A stretch of 64,000 nucleotides of DNA from assembly GCA_009760855.2 (NCBI GenBank), contig WPIO01000022.1, positions 1,253,501 to 1,317,500 on the forward strand, written 5' to 3'. This document shows positions 48,605-52,959 of this stretch, piece after piece (position 1 is the first letter of the stretch; every line of letters starts with the position of its first letter). The stretch comes from Cristatella mucedo. Lineage: Eukaryota > Bryozoa > Phylactolaemata > Cristatellidae. Made by a program: the position numbers and the translations under genes. Below the pieces are notes generated by a model. It did no database searches. It had not been told where the DNA came from and worked only from the letters and a program-made list of their open reading frames with translations.

Positions 48605-49448
48605 CGACGTATAATATTAAAATTAATTAATCAATATTAAAATTAATTAGTCTAATATTCTAAAACCAACGAGGCTCGATTAAAAAGGTATACCGGAGAC
48701 TGAGATTGAACAAGGCAATGGTAATTATAAGGGAAAGCTGGTGAGTGCATGCTTAACGCTGGTACGAACGTTTGCAAACTCACTCCGGCAGCAGCAGCAG
48801 CACACACACTCACTTTGGAACTCGCGCTGTCTTGTGACATCCATTGAGGTGAGCGTTGCACGCATTGACGAGCCTCCGTAGAATGCGCAGGCACTCGCGA
48901 AACGACGAGAACAGACCATGGTGGCTGATAATGCACAGGCTCGTCAGCGTGTGAGTGCGCAGCTGCCTGGCCGCTGGGACCGGAGGCTCCTTGGAGCCTC
49001 CTGGCTGCGACTTGTGAGAGTCCGGCGCGGCAGTGGCAGCTGCAGCAGGGCTGCCTCGTCGACTCGTGCCAGAGAGCTGGCGGTGGTGGAGGCCACTGCT
49101 GCTGCTGCTGCTGCTGCCGCCGTGCGAGCGCCGACGGAATGGTCGGTAGAAATTCAGGCACGTGCCGTATCGACGCCGCCCCGAGTCCTTCTCTGTGAGT
49201 GCAAACACGAAGCTGTACGACTCCCTCAAGTGCGACAGCTGCTTAAGCCCCGCGTTGAGGCACCCGTCGGGCTGGCAGAAGAAAGCAGTGTCCGGCGGCA
49301 GTGGGAAGTCGGGATGGTCATCCACCGGATAACGGCGAAGCAGCTGAGGCAGCAGCAGCCCTCCCTCGTCAGCCGTGGGCTCACAGTGGCCAACGACAGC
49401 CACGTAGTCGACGAGTCTCGGGCTCAGATAGCGCATCGGCTCTGTCAT
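13706..49448 (-). CDS. MADD: MADD / Rab3 GDP-GTP exchange protein (DENN-MADD orthologue), 29 coding exons
   Basis: This gene encodes a DENN-domain guanine nucleotide exchange factor. In known animals the family activates Rab3/Rab27 on synaptic and secretory vesicles and binds TNF receptor 1 through its death domain. Twenty-nine exons read on the minus strand join in phase to 1,590 codons plus a stop, close to the roughly 1,600-residue vertebrate protein. The DENN module covers residues about 5-600, a low-complexity linker 600-1240, the death-domain-like block about 1244-1356, and a conserved C-terminal region 1357-1590. Diagnostic segments include [86 protein letters not shown] and [14 protein letters not shown], all close to vertebrate MADD as recalled. 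The start ATG (49448-49446) aligns with the vertebrate N terminus. A possible acceptor 23 nt upstream suggests a separate 5' UTR exon. Introns carry LINE and SINE copies in both orientations. I found no promoter or polyadenylation site. Exon 14 and the start of exon 15 are the least certain parts. Confidence 0.95.
14196..14489. repeat. 294-bp near-identical duplicate, copy 2 (in last MADD intron)
   Basis: This is the second copy of the 11,743-12,036 segment, inside the intron between MADD exons 28 and 29. About three differences over 294 bp indicate a recent duplication, a recent insertion or gene conversion. Confidence 0.9.
14908..14954 (-). CDS. MADD: MADD exon 28
   Basis: Residues 1534-1549 read [16 protein letters not shown], in the place of the vertebrate VPEIKEVVSHKYKTPM segment. 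The acceptor is CTTGTAG and the donor GTAAGT. Only this short exon supplies the phase 1 to 0 change that the last exon needs. Confidence 0.88.
15222..15294 (-). CDS. MADD: MADD exon 27
   Basis: Residues 1510-1534 read [19 protein letters not shown] and ILEELG, corresponding to vertebrate [20 protein letters not shown]. The acceptor is TTATTCAG and the donor GTGAGT; phase 0 to 1. Confidence 0.95.
15703..15860. repeat. Intronic direct repeat, unit 1 (about 155 bp)
   Basis: It shares GTCAGACGTTAACT, CACCTAGCAGCA and AGCTGCGCTCTGAT in the same order with 16,030-16,185 and ends in a G run. The copies are diverged by eye (roughly three quarters identical). It lies in the intron between MADD exons 26 and 27. 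Confidence 0.75.
16030..16185. repeat. Intronic direct repeat, unit 2
   Basis: This is the second unit of the repeat at 15,703-15,860, again ending in a G-rich run. Confidence 0.75.
16450..16568. repeat. Tandem repeat, two units of about 73 bp
   Basis: GATAACCAAAAGCATCCACG and GATAACCACAAGCATCCACT, each followed by a GCGGAAT element, start about 73 bp apart in a MADD intron. Confidence 0.65.
16937..17046 (-). CDS. MADD: MADD exon 26
   Basis: Residues 1473-1509 read [19 protein letters not shown] and [16 protein letters not shown], matching vertebrate [20 protein letters not shown] and LLQVTLEGINL. The acceptor is GCATAG and the donor GTAAGT; phase 1 to 0. Confidence 0.95.
17176..17248 (-). 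CDS. MADD: MADD exon 25
   Basis: Residues 1449-1473 read [20 protein letters not shown], matching vertebrate [20 protein letters not shown]. The acceptor is TTTCCCATAG and the donor GTATGT; phase 0 to 1. A LINE-A copy with a YYDD reverse transcriptase motif lies in the intron before it. Confidence 0.96.
17857..17914. repeat. Tandem duplication of a 29-bp unit
   Basis: CAGCATCACAGACTGCACCA with GCAGACCT occurs twice in direct succession in the intron between MADD exons 24 and 25. Confidence 0.85.
17985..18975 (-). mobile_element. LINE-A copy A10 with the reverse transcriptase active-site region
   Basis: On the minus strand this reads [20 protein letters not shown], then [10 protein letters not shown] (the YxDD catalytic motif of reverse transcriptase), [19 protein letters not shown] and the RT C terminus. 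It ends without the 3' UTR or hairpin. It lies in the MADD intron between exons 24 and 25 in gene orientation. Stops interrupt the frame. Confidence 0.88.
19051..19218 (-). CDS. MADD: MADD exon 24
   Basis: Residues 1393-1448 read [36 protein letters not shown] and LNKFYTKK, almost identical to vertebrate MADD. The acceptor is TGTCAG and the donor GTGCCA; phase 0 to 0, 56 codons. Confidence 0.97.
19383..19490 (-). CDS. MADD: MADD exon 23
   Basis: Residues 1357-1392 read [34 protein letters not shown]. Vertebrate MADD has [20 protein letters not shown]. The acceptor is TTGTAG and the donor GTCTGT; phase 0 to 0. Confidence 0.96.
19621..19837 (-). CDS. MADD: MADD exon 22 (death-domain-like block)
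   Basis: Residues 1284-1356 read [38 protein letters not shown] and LLDHFDQL. These match vertebrate RLEDDEDRLLATLL and KKVRRLMGKSHIGLVYSQ. The acceptor is TGCCAG and the donor GTGAGA; phase 2 to 0. Confidence 0.97.
20294..20414 (-). CDS. MADD: MADD exon 21 (death-domain-like block)
   Basis: Residues 1244-1284 read [20 protein letters not shown] and [14 protein letters not shown], nearly the vertebrate [20 protein letters not shown] and MGMDQGPQEMIDR. The acceptor is TGGTAG and the donor GTGTGT; phase 1 to 2. Confidence 0.97.
21527..21590. repeat. (GT)n microsatellite with G run
   Basis: TG repeats with CGTG interruptions followed by nine or more G residues, in the intron between MADD exons 20 and 21. 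Confidence 0.92.
22035..22218 (-). CDS. MADD: MADD exon 20
   Basis: Residues 1183-1244 read [20 protein letters not shown] and end [10 protein letters not shown], which matches vertebrate RVYLYEGLLG just before the death domain. The acceptor is GATAG and the donor GTAAGT; phase 0 to 1. Confidence 0.93.
22528..23790 (-). mobile_element. LINE-A copy A11, longest copy in the window
   Basis: The minus strand covers an RT segment ([19 protein letters not shown]), a degenerate active site, the C terminus, the 3' UTR and the hairpin (AAAAGTGCCTAGAAAGAGAT). It sits in the large intron between MADD exons 19 and 20, in gene orientation. It is old and has several breaks. Confidence 0.87.
23944..24262 (-). 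mobile_element. LINE-A 3' end A12 with CT expansion in the hairpin
   Basis: ATT tail, terminal hairpin and 3' UTR on the minus strand, cut just inside the RT ORF. The inner stem has expanded to (CT)n, about 20 bp in place of the usual AGAGA/TCTCT. Otherwise it is close to consensus. Confidence 0.9.
24505..24600 (-). mobile_element. Degenerate LINE-A tail A13
   Basis: CTTTCTAGGCACTTTACTTA preceded by GTAAAGCACCATGCGTGAAA resembles a decayed minus-strand terminal hairpin. Confidence 0.5.
25425..25475. repeat. CT-rich low-complexity tract
   Basis: Imperfect CTCTC/CCCCTCTC repeats in the intron between MADD exons 19 and 20. Confidence 0.8.
26209..26501 (-). CDS. MADD: MADD exon 19 (Ser/Gly/Pro-rich linker)
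   Basis: Residues 1085-1182 include [49 protein letters not shown] and [16 protein letters not shown]. The acceptor is AAGCAG and the donor GTAAGG; phase 1 to 0. It corresponds to the disordered linker before the death domain. Confidence 0.87.
27055..28125 (+). mobile_element. LINE-A copy A14 with internal duplications
   Basis: This begins at VMGKPSV-like sequence, covers the RT C terminus and ends in a decayed hairpin and AT-rich tail. A segment of about 80 bp (GGGCTTGTCT through CACTCATCAAGCA) is repeated in tandem at 27,388-27,545, and CTGACTCAAATCGTTT recurs near 27,658 and 27,784. It lies in the intron between MADD exons 18 and 19. Confidence 0.82.
28127..28297 (+). mobile_element. SINE-B2
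   Basis: GACCTCGGTCCCGAGATCGT, B box GGTTCAAATCC, the hairpins around GGGCGATCC, and the 3' end AGAGGCTGTTAAATCAGCTA followed by (TTTA)n. It lies directly behind LINE-A copy A14. The first bases of the head are missing. Confidence 0.88.
28401..28512 (-). CDS. MADD: MADD exon 18 (Ser-rich linker)
   Basis: Residues 1048-1085 read [20 protein letters not shown] and [17 protein letters not shown], a Ser-rich stretch with likely phosphosites. The acceptor is TTTGCAG and the donor GTAAGT; phase 0 to 1. Confidence 0.85.
29860..30039 (-). CDS. MADD: MADD exon 17
   Basis: Residues 988-1047 read [20 protein letters not shown] and [18 protein letters not shown], which align with vertebrate [20 protein letters not shown] and GGMASIFGLLEIAQTHYY. 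The acceptor ACAAAG is weak and four residues seem to be missing at the 5' junction, so a nearby alternative acceptor is possible. The donor is GTGCGT; phase 0 to 0. Confidence 0.92.
31281..31470 (-). CDS. MADD: MADD exon 16
   Basis: Residues 924-987 read [30 protein letters not shown] and RNFVLSRLN. Vertebrate MADD has [29 protein letters not shown] and RVFVLSKLN. The acceptor is TTTTTCTAG and the donor GTGCGT; phase 2 to 0. Confidence 0.95.
31640..32385 (+). mobile_element. LINE-A copy A15
   Basis: RT C terminus ([20 protein letters not shown] is a shifted reading of the usual motif), 3' UTR, hairpin and ATT-rich tail, in the intron between MADD exons 15 and 16 and opposite to the gene. 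Confidence 0.87.
32868..32952 (-). mobile_element. SINE-B8 tRNA-like head
   Basis: The reverse strand reads GCCGTGATAGGCCAGGGGGT, then GACCGAGGTTGTCGG and the B box GGTTCGAATCC. The 3' part is not clear. Confidence 0.7.
33147..33346. repeat. Pair of 24-bp direct repeats, each able to fold
   Basis: TGGCAGAGACCGTGCCACTG with CGGC occurs at about 33,151 and 33,323. In the first copy GCAGTGGCA/TGCCACTGC forms a perfect 9-bp stem. The second copy lies just past the exon 15 donor. Confidence 0.7.
33355..33682 (-). CDS. MADD: MADD exon 15 (Gly/Ser-rich linker)
   Basis: The frame reads [17 protein letters not shown], nine glycines, [18 protein letters not shown], then [20 protein letters not shown] and EQGVHG. 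The donor GTGAGA leaves phase 2, exactly what the next exon needs. The 5' border is uncertain: CGTAG at 33,683 gives phase 1 as required, but the frame stays open for about 90 nt upstream, where other acceptors are possible. Confidence 0.7.
34133..34267 (-). CDS. MADD: MADD exon 14, possible cassette exon (poly-Ala/Gly)
   Basis: This 135-nt open segment lies between an acceptor (TTCATGTAG) and a donor-like GTAAGC. It encodes [19 protein letters not shown], a run of 12 alanines, and [10 protein letters not shown]. It goes from phase 1 to phase 1, so it can be included or skipped without breaking the frame. Nothing in vertebrate MADD corresponds to it. It could be a lineage-specific exon or chance open sequence in a GC-rich repeat-prone patch. 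Confidence 0.45.
34407..34470 (-). mobile_element. SINE-B3, 3' end only
   Basis: (AAAT)n tail followed by CCTAGCTGATTAAACAGCCT and TTTTGTATAGCGACAGAAG, the reversed SINE-B 3' end. The tRNA-like head is missing. Confidence 0.85.
34494..34541. repeat. (AG)n microsatellite
   Basis: GA repeats with GG interruptions directly next to the SINE-B3 fragment, in the intron between MADD exons 13 and 14. Confidence 0.92.
36368..36473 (-). CDS. MADD: MADD exon 13 (linker)
   Basis: Residues 735-770 read [19 protein letters not shown] and [10 protein letters not shown]. The acceptor is TTCGCAG and the donor GTAAGC; phase 0 to 1. Assignment rests on splice sites, phase and the Ser-rich character expected of the linker. 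Confidence 0.83.
37255..37912 (+). mobile_element. LINE-A copy A16
   Basis: RT C terminus in pieces ([20 protein letters not shown] at 37,491-37,706), full 3' UTR, hairpin and ATT tail, in the intron between MADD exons 12 and 13 and opposite to the gene. Confidence 0.9.
38028..38120. repeat. (CA)n microsatellite
   Basis: Two CA blocks separated by GACAGACGCACACATGCATA and similar sequence. The Cys/Val- and Thr/His-rich open frames across it are repeat translations. Confidence 0.93.
38220..38331 (-). CDS. MADD: MADD exon 12 (basic/proline linker)
   Basis: Residues 697-734 read [13 protein letters not shown] and [16 protein letters not shown]. This lies where vertebrates have a PLPSVPPSIGKS and SVRRRIYDNPY segment. 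The acceptor is TTGCAG and the donor GTCAGT; phase 2 to 0. Confidence 0.85.
38557..38582 (-). CDS. MADD: MADD exon 11 (26-nt microexon)
   Basis: This tiny exon encodes DGDSIDMP plus two bases of the next codon. A good acceptor (TTTTGTTTCTTTTAG) precedes it and a donor (GTAGGT) follows. It changes the phase from 0 to 2, which the next exon requires, so it is probably constitutive in the main transcript. Confidence 0.78.
40048..40130. repeat. Minisatellite, 21-bp TCGA-rich unit, about 3.5 copies
   Basis: The unit CGATCGATCGATCGCCAGCA plus A repeats head to tail, beginning about 60 nt past the exon 10 donor. The GATC/CGATCG core is self-complementary. Confidence 0.9.
40188..40375 (-). CDS. MADD: MADD exon 10 (linker)
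   Basis: Residues 626-688 include [20 protein letters not shown] and the acidic/Ser-rich [20 protein letters not shown]. The acceptor is GTGCAG and the donor GTAAGC; phase 1 to 0. The phases fit both neighbours, although conservation with vertebrates is low. A TCGA-rich minisatellite begins about 60 nt past the donor. Confidence 0.85.
40633..40698 (-). CDS. MADD: MADD exon 9 (acidic linker)
   Basis: Residues 604-626 read [20 protein letters not shown], an acidic patch comparable to the Asp/Ser-rich stretch after the vertebrate DENN domain. The acceptor is ACTAG and the donor GTCAGC; phase 1 to 1. The intron before it (40,699-43,017) holds two SINE-C copies and a LINE-D copy. Confidence 0.85.
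40735..40875 (-). mobile_element. SINE-C1, tRNA head with LINE-A-like tail
   Basis: The reverse strand reads TTGGCCCAGTGGTTAAGGTG (A box), a degenerate B box (GGGCTCAAGCC) and then AAGCGCCTGAATAGAGATCA, homologous to the LINE-A 3' hairpin. It is in the intron between MADD exons 8 and 9. Confidence 0.85.
41200..42570 (+). mobile_element. LINE-D copy 2 with RT motifs
   Basis: The first frame shows [16 protein letters not shown] (RT motif A) and [15 protein letters not shown] (motif B); the next frame has [10 protein letters not shown], a degenerate YADD motif C. The C terminus and the 3' end shared with copy 1 follow to about 42,570. The ORF is broken several times. It lies in the intron between MADD exons 8 and 9. 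Confidence 0.88.
42715..42890 (-). mobile_element. SINE-C2
   Basis: The reverse strand shows the A box (TTGGCCCAGTGGGCGAGGTG), a B-box-like GGGCTCGACCC, and the LINE-like tail AAAGCCTCAGAATAGAGGTT, TTCTTTTAGGGTGCTATACA. Confidence 0.85.
43018..43228 (-). CDS. MADD: MADD exon 8 (end of DENN module)
   Basis: Residues 534-604 read [17 protein letters not shown] and [18 protein letters not shown], matching vertebrate EYFGEWILNPTNYAF and FDPALIGDKPKWYAHQLQ. The acceptor is TTGTAG and the donor GTTTGT; phase 0 to 1. Confidence 0.94.
43353..43511 (-). CDS. MADD: MADD exon 7 (dDENN)
   Basis: Residues 481-533 read [17 protein letters not shown] and [17 protein letters not shown], ending DRLARTQ. Vertebrate MADD has VRFFNSANVLQGF and [17 protein letters not shown] at this point. 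The acceptor is TTGCAG and the donor GTCAGC; phase 0 to 0, 53 codons. Confidence 0.96.
43739..43912 (-). CDS. MADD: MADD exon 6 (start of dDENN)
   Basis: Residues 423-480 run from [12 protein letters not shown], through a poorly conserved stretch, into [20 protein letters not shown], which aligns with vertebrate [20 protein letters not shown]. The acceptor is TTGCAG and the donor GTAAGC; phase 0 to 0, 58 codons. Confidence 0.96.
44855..44915 (-). mobile_element. SINE-C / LINE tail relic
   Basis: The reverse strand reads AGAGCTATACAAATTTATTG followed by (TTA)n, like the SINE-C tail end. No head is visible. It is in the GC-AG intron after exon 5. Confidence 0.5.
45002..45199 (-). CDS. MADD: MADD exon 5 (cDENN end; GC donor)
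   Basis: Residues 357-422 read [29 protein letters not shown] and [15 protein letters not shown]. The acceptor is CTGCAG. The exon ends at CAAACAG followed by GCAAGTG, so the next intron is probably of the GC-AG class. Phase 0 to 0, 66 codons. Confidence 0.94.
45407..45538 (-). CDS. MADD: MADD exon 4 (cDENN core)
   Basis: Residues 313-356 read [15 protein letters not shown] and [17 protein letters not shown], the core of the cDENN domain and almost identical to the vertebrate protein. The acceptor is TCGCAG and the donor GTCAGT; phase 0 to 0, 44 codons. Confidence 0.96.
47299..47460 (-). CDS. MADD: MADD exon 3 (cDENN)
   Basis: Residues 259-312 carry the highly conserved [15 protein letters not shown] and CIVLEQK. 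The acceptor is CTGCAG, the donor GTGGGG, and both phases are 0. A SINE-C copy starts about 50 nt upstream, inside intron 2. Confidence 0.95.
47512..47662 (-). mobile_element. SINE-C3
   Basis: The reverse strand shows TTGACCAAAAGTGGTTGAGG (decayed A box), GGCTCGAGCCC and AAGCACCTGGCTAGAGATCG, TTCTCCTAGGGCTC. It is in MADD intron 2, about 50 nt from exon 3. Confidence 0.75.
48017..48155 (-). CDS. MADD: MADD exon 2 (uDENN/cDENN)
   Basis: Residues 212-258, reading [19 protein letters not shown] and [16 protein letters not shown], match vertebrate DTMWRIFTGSLL and RLLRSPVPVSGQKRV. The acceptor is TTTAAG and the donor GTAAGA; the exon runs from phase 2 to phase 0. The surroundings are GC-rich. 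A 226-codon open frame on the plus strand overlaps it and is a shadow. Confidence 0.92.
48508..48602. repeat. (CA)n microsatellite, about 47 units
   Basis: An uninterrupted CA tract in MADD intron 1, followed by AT-rich ATTAAAATTAATTA repeats to 48,660. Confidence 0.98.
48814..49448 (-). CDS. MADD: MADD exon 1 (start codon, uDENN)
   Basis: This exon holds residues 1-212 and begins [15 protein letters not shown], which aligns with the vertebrate N terminus ending CPRLLDYLVIVG. It contains the uDENN hallmarks [24 protein letters not shown] and [14 protein letters not shown] Ser/Gly-rich loop with seven serines lies at about 111-117, and [20 protein letters not shown] follows. It ends in phase 2 before GTGAGT. 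An acceptor-like TTTAG at 49474-49472 would leave a 23-nt UTR in this exon. The open frame on the opposite strand here is an antisense shadow. Confidence 0.95.
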
Positions 49449-49569
49449 CGTCGACTTGAATCGGAATCTTTCTAAACAGGACGAAAGCAATCTGTAGACG
49501 ACGAATTGAGGTCAGCTTCGAGTGGCATGTGAAGCAGCACCCCTAACAGCTTGGCAGTAAAAATACAAA

Positions 49570-49880
49570 TTTTTAAATGTCTTTCTAGACACTTGAGATA
49601 TGCAAAAAAGGAAATAGGTCAATTGGTTAGCTTTAGTGTGAGGAATTTCAGACCAGACGTGCACACAAAAAACAAACCACATCGGAGCAGCAGCTGGGTG
49701 GAACAGGTCGGGTTTTCACCTTTTATTTGATTGCTGTCAAATTTCGAGCTGACGTGCCGTCAGTCGGTAGTGAGTGAGTTTCAAGACTTGAGTACAGTGG
49801 AGCTGGAGGCACGATCTCAACGGGATTTGAAGTTCTTTAGAGGTAGCAAGCTCCAATCGGGATTTAGAGCAAACCATTAC
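49570..49880 (-). mobile_element. Degenerate LINE-A fragment A17
   Basis: CTTTCTAGACACTTGAGATA resembles the hairpin and GTCGGTAGTGAGTGAGTTTC the RT C-terminal coding region in reverse. It lies just upstream of MADD exon 1. Confidence 0.6.
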
Positions 49881-49914
49881 ACAGAAACTGTTCTGCTTTG
49901 GGTTTACAATGACC

Positions 49915-51125
49915 CCTGAACAATGCTGATCAGGTAGAGCCTCTCTGCTGGTACTCCTGGATCTATCAGCAGCATCTGACAGTACTGACCACCAGATTCT
50001 TCTGGAGCAACTCTAACAAAACCCTATGCATCACTGGCACAGTACTAAACTGGATTAGATACTAACTTGGTGAGAAATGTCGGAGTACAGATGAAAACAG
50101 CTGTCCATCATCTAGGGAGCTCTTAAAGCACGGGATACCTCTGTGATCGGTCTTACTTCTGCTGTTTTCACTATTTGTGCTCTCTCTCTCACTCACTCAT
50201 AAAAATTTAACTGATTAGCAGCATAATTTATATAGCAGCAGAAGAGTCTTTACGGCTATCACCACCGCTTGCAGTGAGCAATCATTTATTGCGGACTGTA
50301 GGACTCGAACCCACACCTGGGTCGTAAAGAGCGAGTACCTTACCCTTGGGCTAAGATCCGGGGCCGCCGACGACATTAGCACTTGGATGGTAACTACATG
50401 TGTAACTGCCTGAAGCATAACGATGATAAGACTAAATTAATAGCGATGGGCAAACCTAGTGTCATCTGAGAAGTTCAAGTGCTTGTGACCACATCTAGGC
50501 TATTTCAATTCCCTGTATTCAGGACTCCAGGACGATGCTCCTAATCGTCTGCAGCTGATGTAAAACTCAGCAGCTCATCTGGCATCTTGTCAAATGCATA
50601 GATGCCATATCGTCCTCCTTCAGTCCTGTCTGAGCTTCACTAGCTCCCTATCGAATCCGTTCGAATCGATTTTAAGATCTTCCATCAGGCTTAGAGGTCA
50701 CTTCACTCGCTTGCATCAGCCTATCAGATCTCCTTGCTCCTTCAGCGTGCCCTTGTACCACCTGCTCTTAAGCATCTAGTCATTTAGCCATCCCTCACAC
50801 TAAAGAAAAATCTGCTGGCAATATACAAAAAAGTCTGGAACTTGCTTACGACTATAGTCACTACCTACGACGACCTTGCATCCTTTAAGTCTCAGCTAAG
50901 GACGCCTCTGTACCGATCAGATTTTCCTTTGCCCCAGTGAACTTCTCTTGTTTTGCTCCCCGTGTGCTTTGCGTGTGTACCTGTGCATGATTCAGTACAT
51001 GTTACTAGCCAGAGGCCATGCATGTCACTAACGCCATGGGTATCGATTCTCTTGCAGAAAGTTGCAAAGCGTCTGGATTCAGATTAAGCTCTCTTAGGGT
51101 GCTACACAAACAACCTATTACTACT
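49915..51125 (+). mobile_element. LINE-E copy, split by SINE-B5
   Basis: RT motif A (VLLDLSAASDSTDHQILLEQ), a motif-B-like LKHGIPL stretch, then after the SINE insertion DDISTWMV and the RT C terminus. The tail AAAGCGTCTGGATTCAGATT, CTCTCTTAGGGTGCTACACA matches the LINE-A hairpin. The frame is broken repeatedly. Confidence 0.78.
50222..50362 (-). mobile_element. SINE-B5 (subfamily with TATATAGCAGC end)
   Basis: The reverse strand shows TTAGCCCAAGGGTAAGGTAC (A box), the perfect B box GGTTCGAGTCC, then AGCGGTGGTGATAGCCGTAA. It is inserted within LINE-E. Confidence 0.87.
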
Positions 51126-51661
<536 letters not shown>

Positions 51662-51875
51662 GTAATCCTTAGGCCTCTCTTGCTTCGATTAGCACTACTA
51701 GGCCACACATGTCTAATTGAATATAGAATCGGTTTTATGCTGTCAGTGATTTAGCAATTCTGCAAGCAGAAGGCTACAGAAAGGTTAAAGATCCTCCTTC
51801 AAGTGGCTGACTTTAAACTAGAGTGCTCACGAGGTGCCTCCCTAACCAAAGTAAAGGGAACAGGTGACTCAGCAG

Positions 51876-52005
51876 CCTGATTTATATAGCAGCCGATGGG
51901 CCTTGTGGGGCTTTCGCACCCGTGCTTGGGTAGGAATGCTGTAGGACTCCGACCCACGATCTGGGTCATTAAGTTTGAGCACCTGACCCCTGGGCTAAGT
52001 CCCAA
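51876..52005 (-). mobile_element. SINE-B6 (degenerate)
   Basis: The reverse strand reads TTAGCCCAGGGGTCAGGTGC, the B-box-like GGGTCGGAGTCC and a TATATAAATCAGGC end. The middle is diverged. Confidence 0.75.
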
Positions 52006-52149
52006 GAAATGGTTCCAGCACGAGTAGTTGACCCCCATGAGAAAAAGCCTGAAGCTGCAAGCCGAACGTGGGCCACCCGTGTGGGGGCTCCAGTTTGGTA
52101 GCCTCTCCGTGCAAAATAGCAGTCTCCTCTGAAGACGCACTCCACCCAG

Positions 52150-52334
52150 ATAAATAAATAAATAAATCCTAGCTGATTAAACAGCCTCTGTTTGTATAGC
52201 GACAGAAGAGCCTTTACGGCTATCACCACTGCTTGCAGTGGCGATAAAGGATCGCCCACCGCAGGAATCGAACCCACGGCCTCGGGACCGAGGTCGTGAA
52301 AGCAACCGCCTTACCTAGTGTGCCATCACGGCTC
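52150..52334 (-). mobile_element. SINE-B4, best full-length SINE-B
   Basis: The reverse strand runs GAGCCGTGATGGCACACTAG (A box TGGCACACTAGG), GACCTCGGTCCCGAGGCC, B box GGTTCGATTCC, hairpins GGCGATCCTTTATCGCC and CCACTGCAAGCAGTGG, AGCC/GGCT, then CAGCTAGGATTTATTTATTT with an (ATTT)n tail. Total about 185 bp. Confidence 0.93.
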
Positions 52335-52549
52335 ACCAAGATGCCAAAGAAAAAGATGCAGAAGAAGAAGACCTCGTCAGCAGCTCTTAGCTGGTAGGCA
52401 CTACGCTTGCCGAGGCTGAAGTTTTGTGGCAAGGGCTTGCCACCCGGTAGGGTTTCTAAACCCCTGGATCTAAGTAGAACTCAGGAGCAACACTTGAAAA
52501 TGGATGGGAGGGGCAATACTAGGTAGCAAGTAGTCTGCGTAGCCTCATC

Positions 52550-52798
52550 CGGAGGCAAAGCCAGGATTGGAGCGCAGAGCTGACACGGGGTCTGGGGGTG
52601 GAGCCCCCCTTTAAAAGGGGTCTGGGGCACCCCCATCGCCTGCAGCAAGCAAAAATTGACCGAAAATTGACCGAAATAGCGCCGAAATGGCCAGTCAGAA
52701 AGTGCCATGGCCACTGGCCGCCCGACTGGGTGTCAGTATCGGCTCCCACCTATTAGGCCACGGGGGTGGCAGCTGCCACCTCCCTGGCTTTGCCTCTG
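52550..52798. mobile_element. hAT-type MITE with 8-bp target site duplication
   Basis: The ends are inverted repeats: CGGAGGCAAAGCCAGGATTG on the left, and reversed CAGAGGCAAAGCCAGGGAGG on the right. The element is flanked by a perfect 8-bp duplication, GCCTCATC, at 52,542-52,549 and 52,799-52,806. An 8-bp duplication and CAGNGGC-type ends are characteristic of the hAT superfamily. At 249 bp with no transposase it is non-autonomous. The inside contains GGGTCTGGGG/GGGCACCCC-type runs. Confidence 0.9.
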
Positions 52799-52959
52799 GC
52801 CTCATCTGGACGATCACCAAAGGCTTTTGGCAGTGTAAAAAGAAATTCCCATACGTCATTTCTGGAGATCCTGAAGCTTCAACCTGGCTAAAGAAAAGAT
52901 CCCCCAATTACCGAGCCTGAAATCGCAGGCAGACATATCCTTGCCCTCGTTCGACCTGT

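Noticed and set aside
48918-49475. 185-codon plus-strand frame
   Set aside because: It is antisense to MADD exon 1, whose minus-strand reading is clearly conserved.
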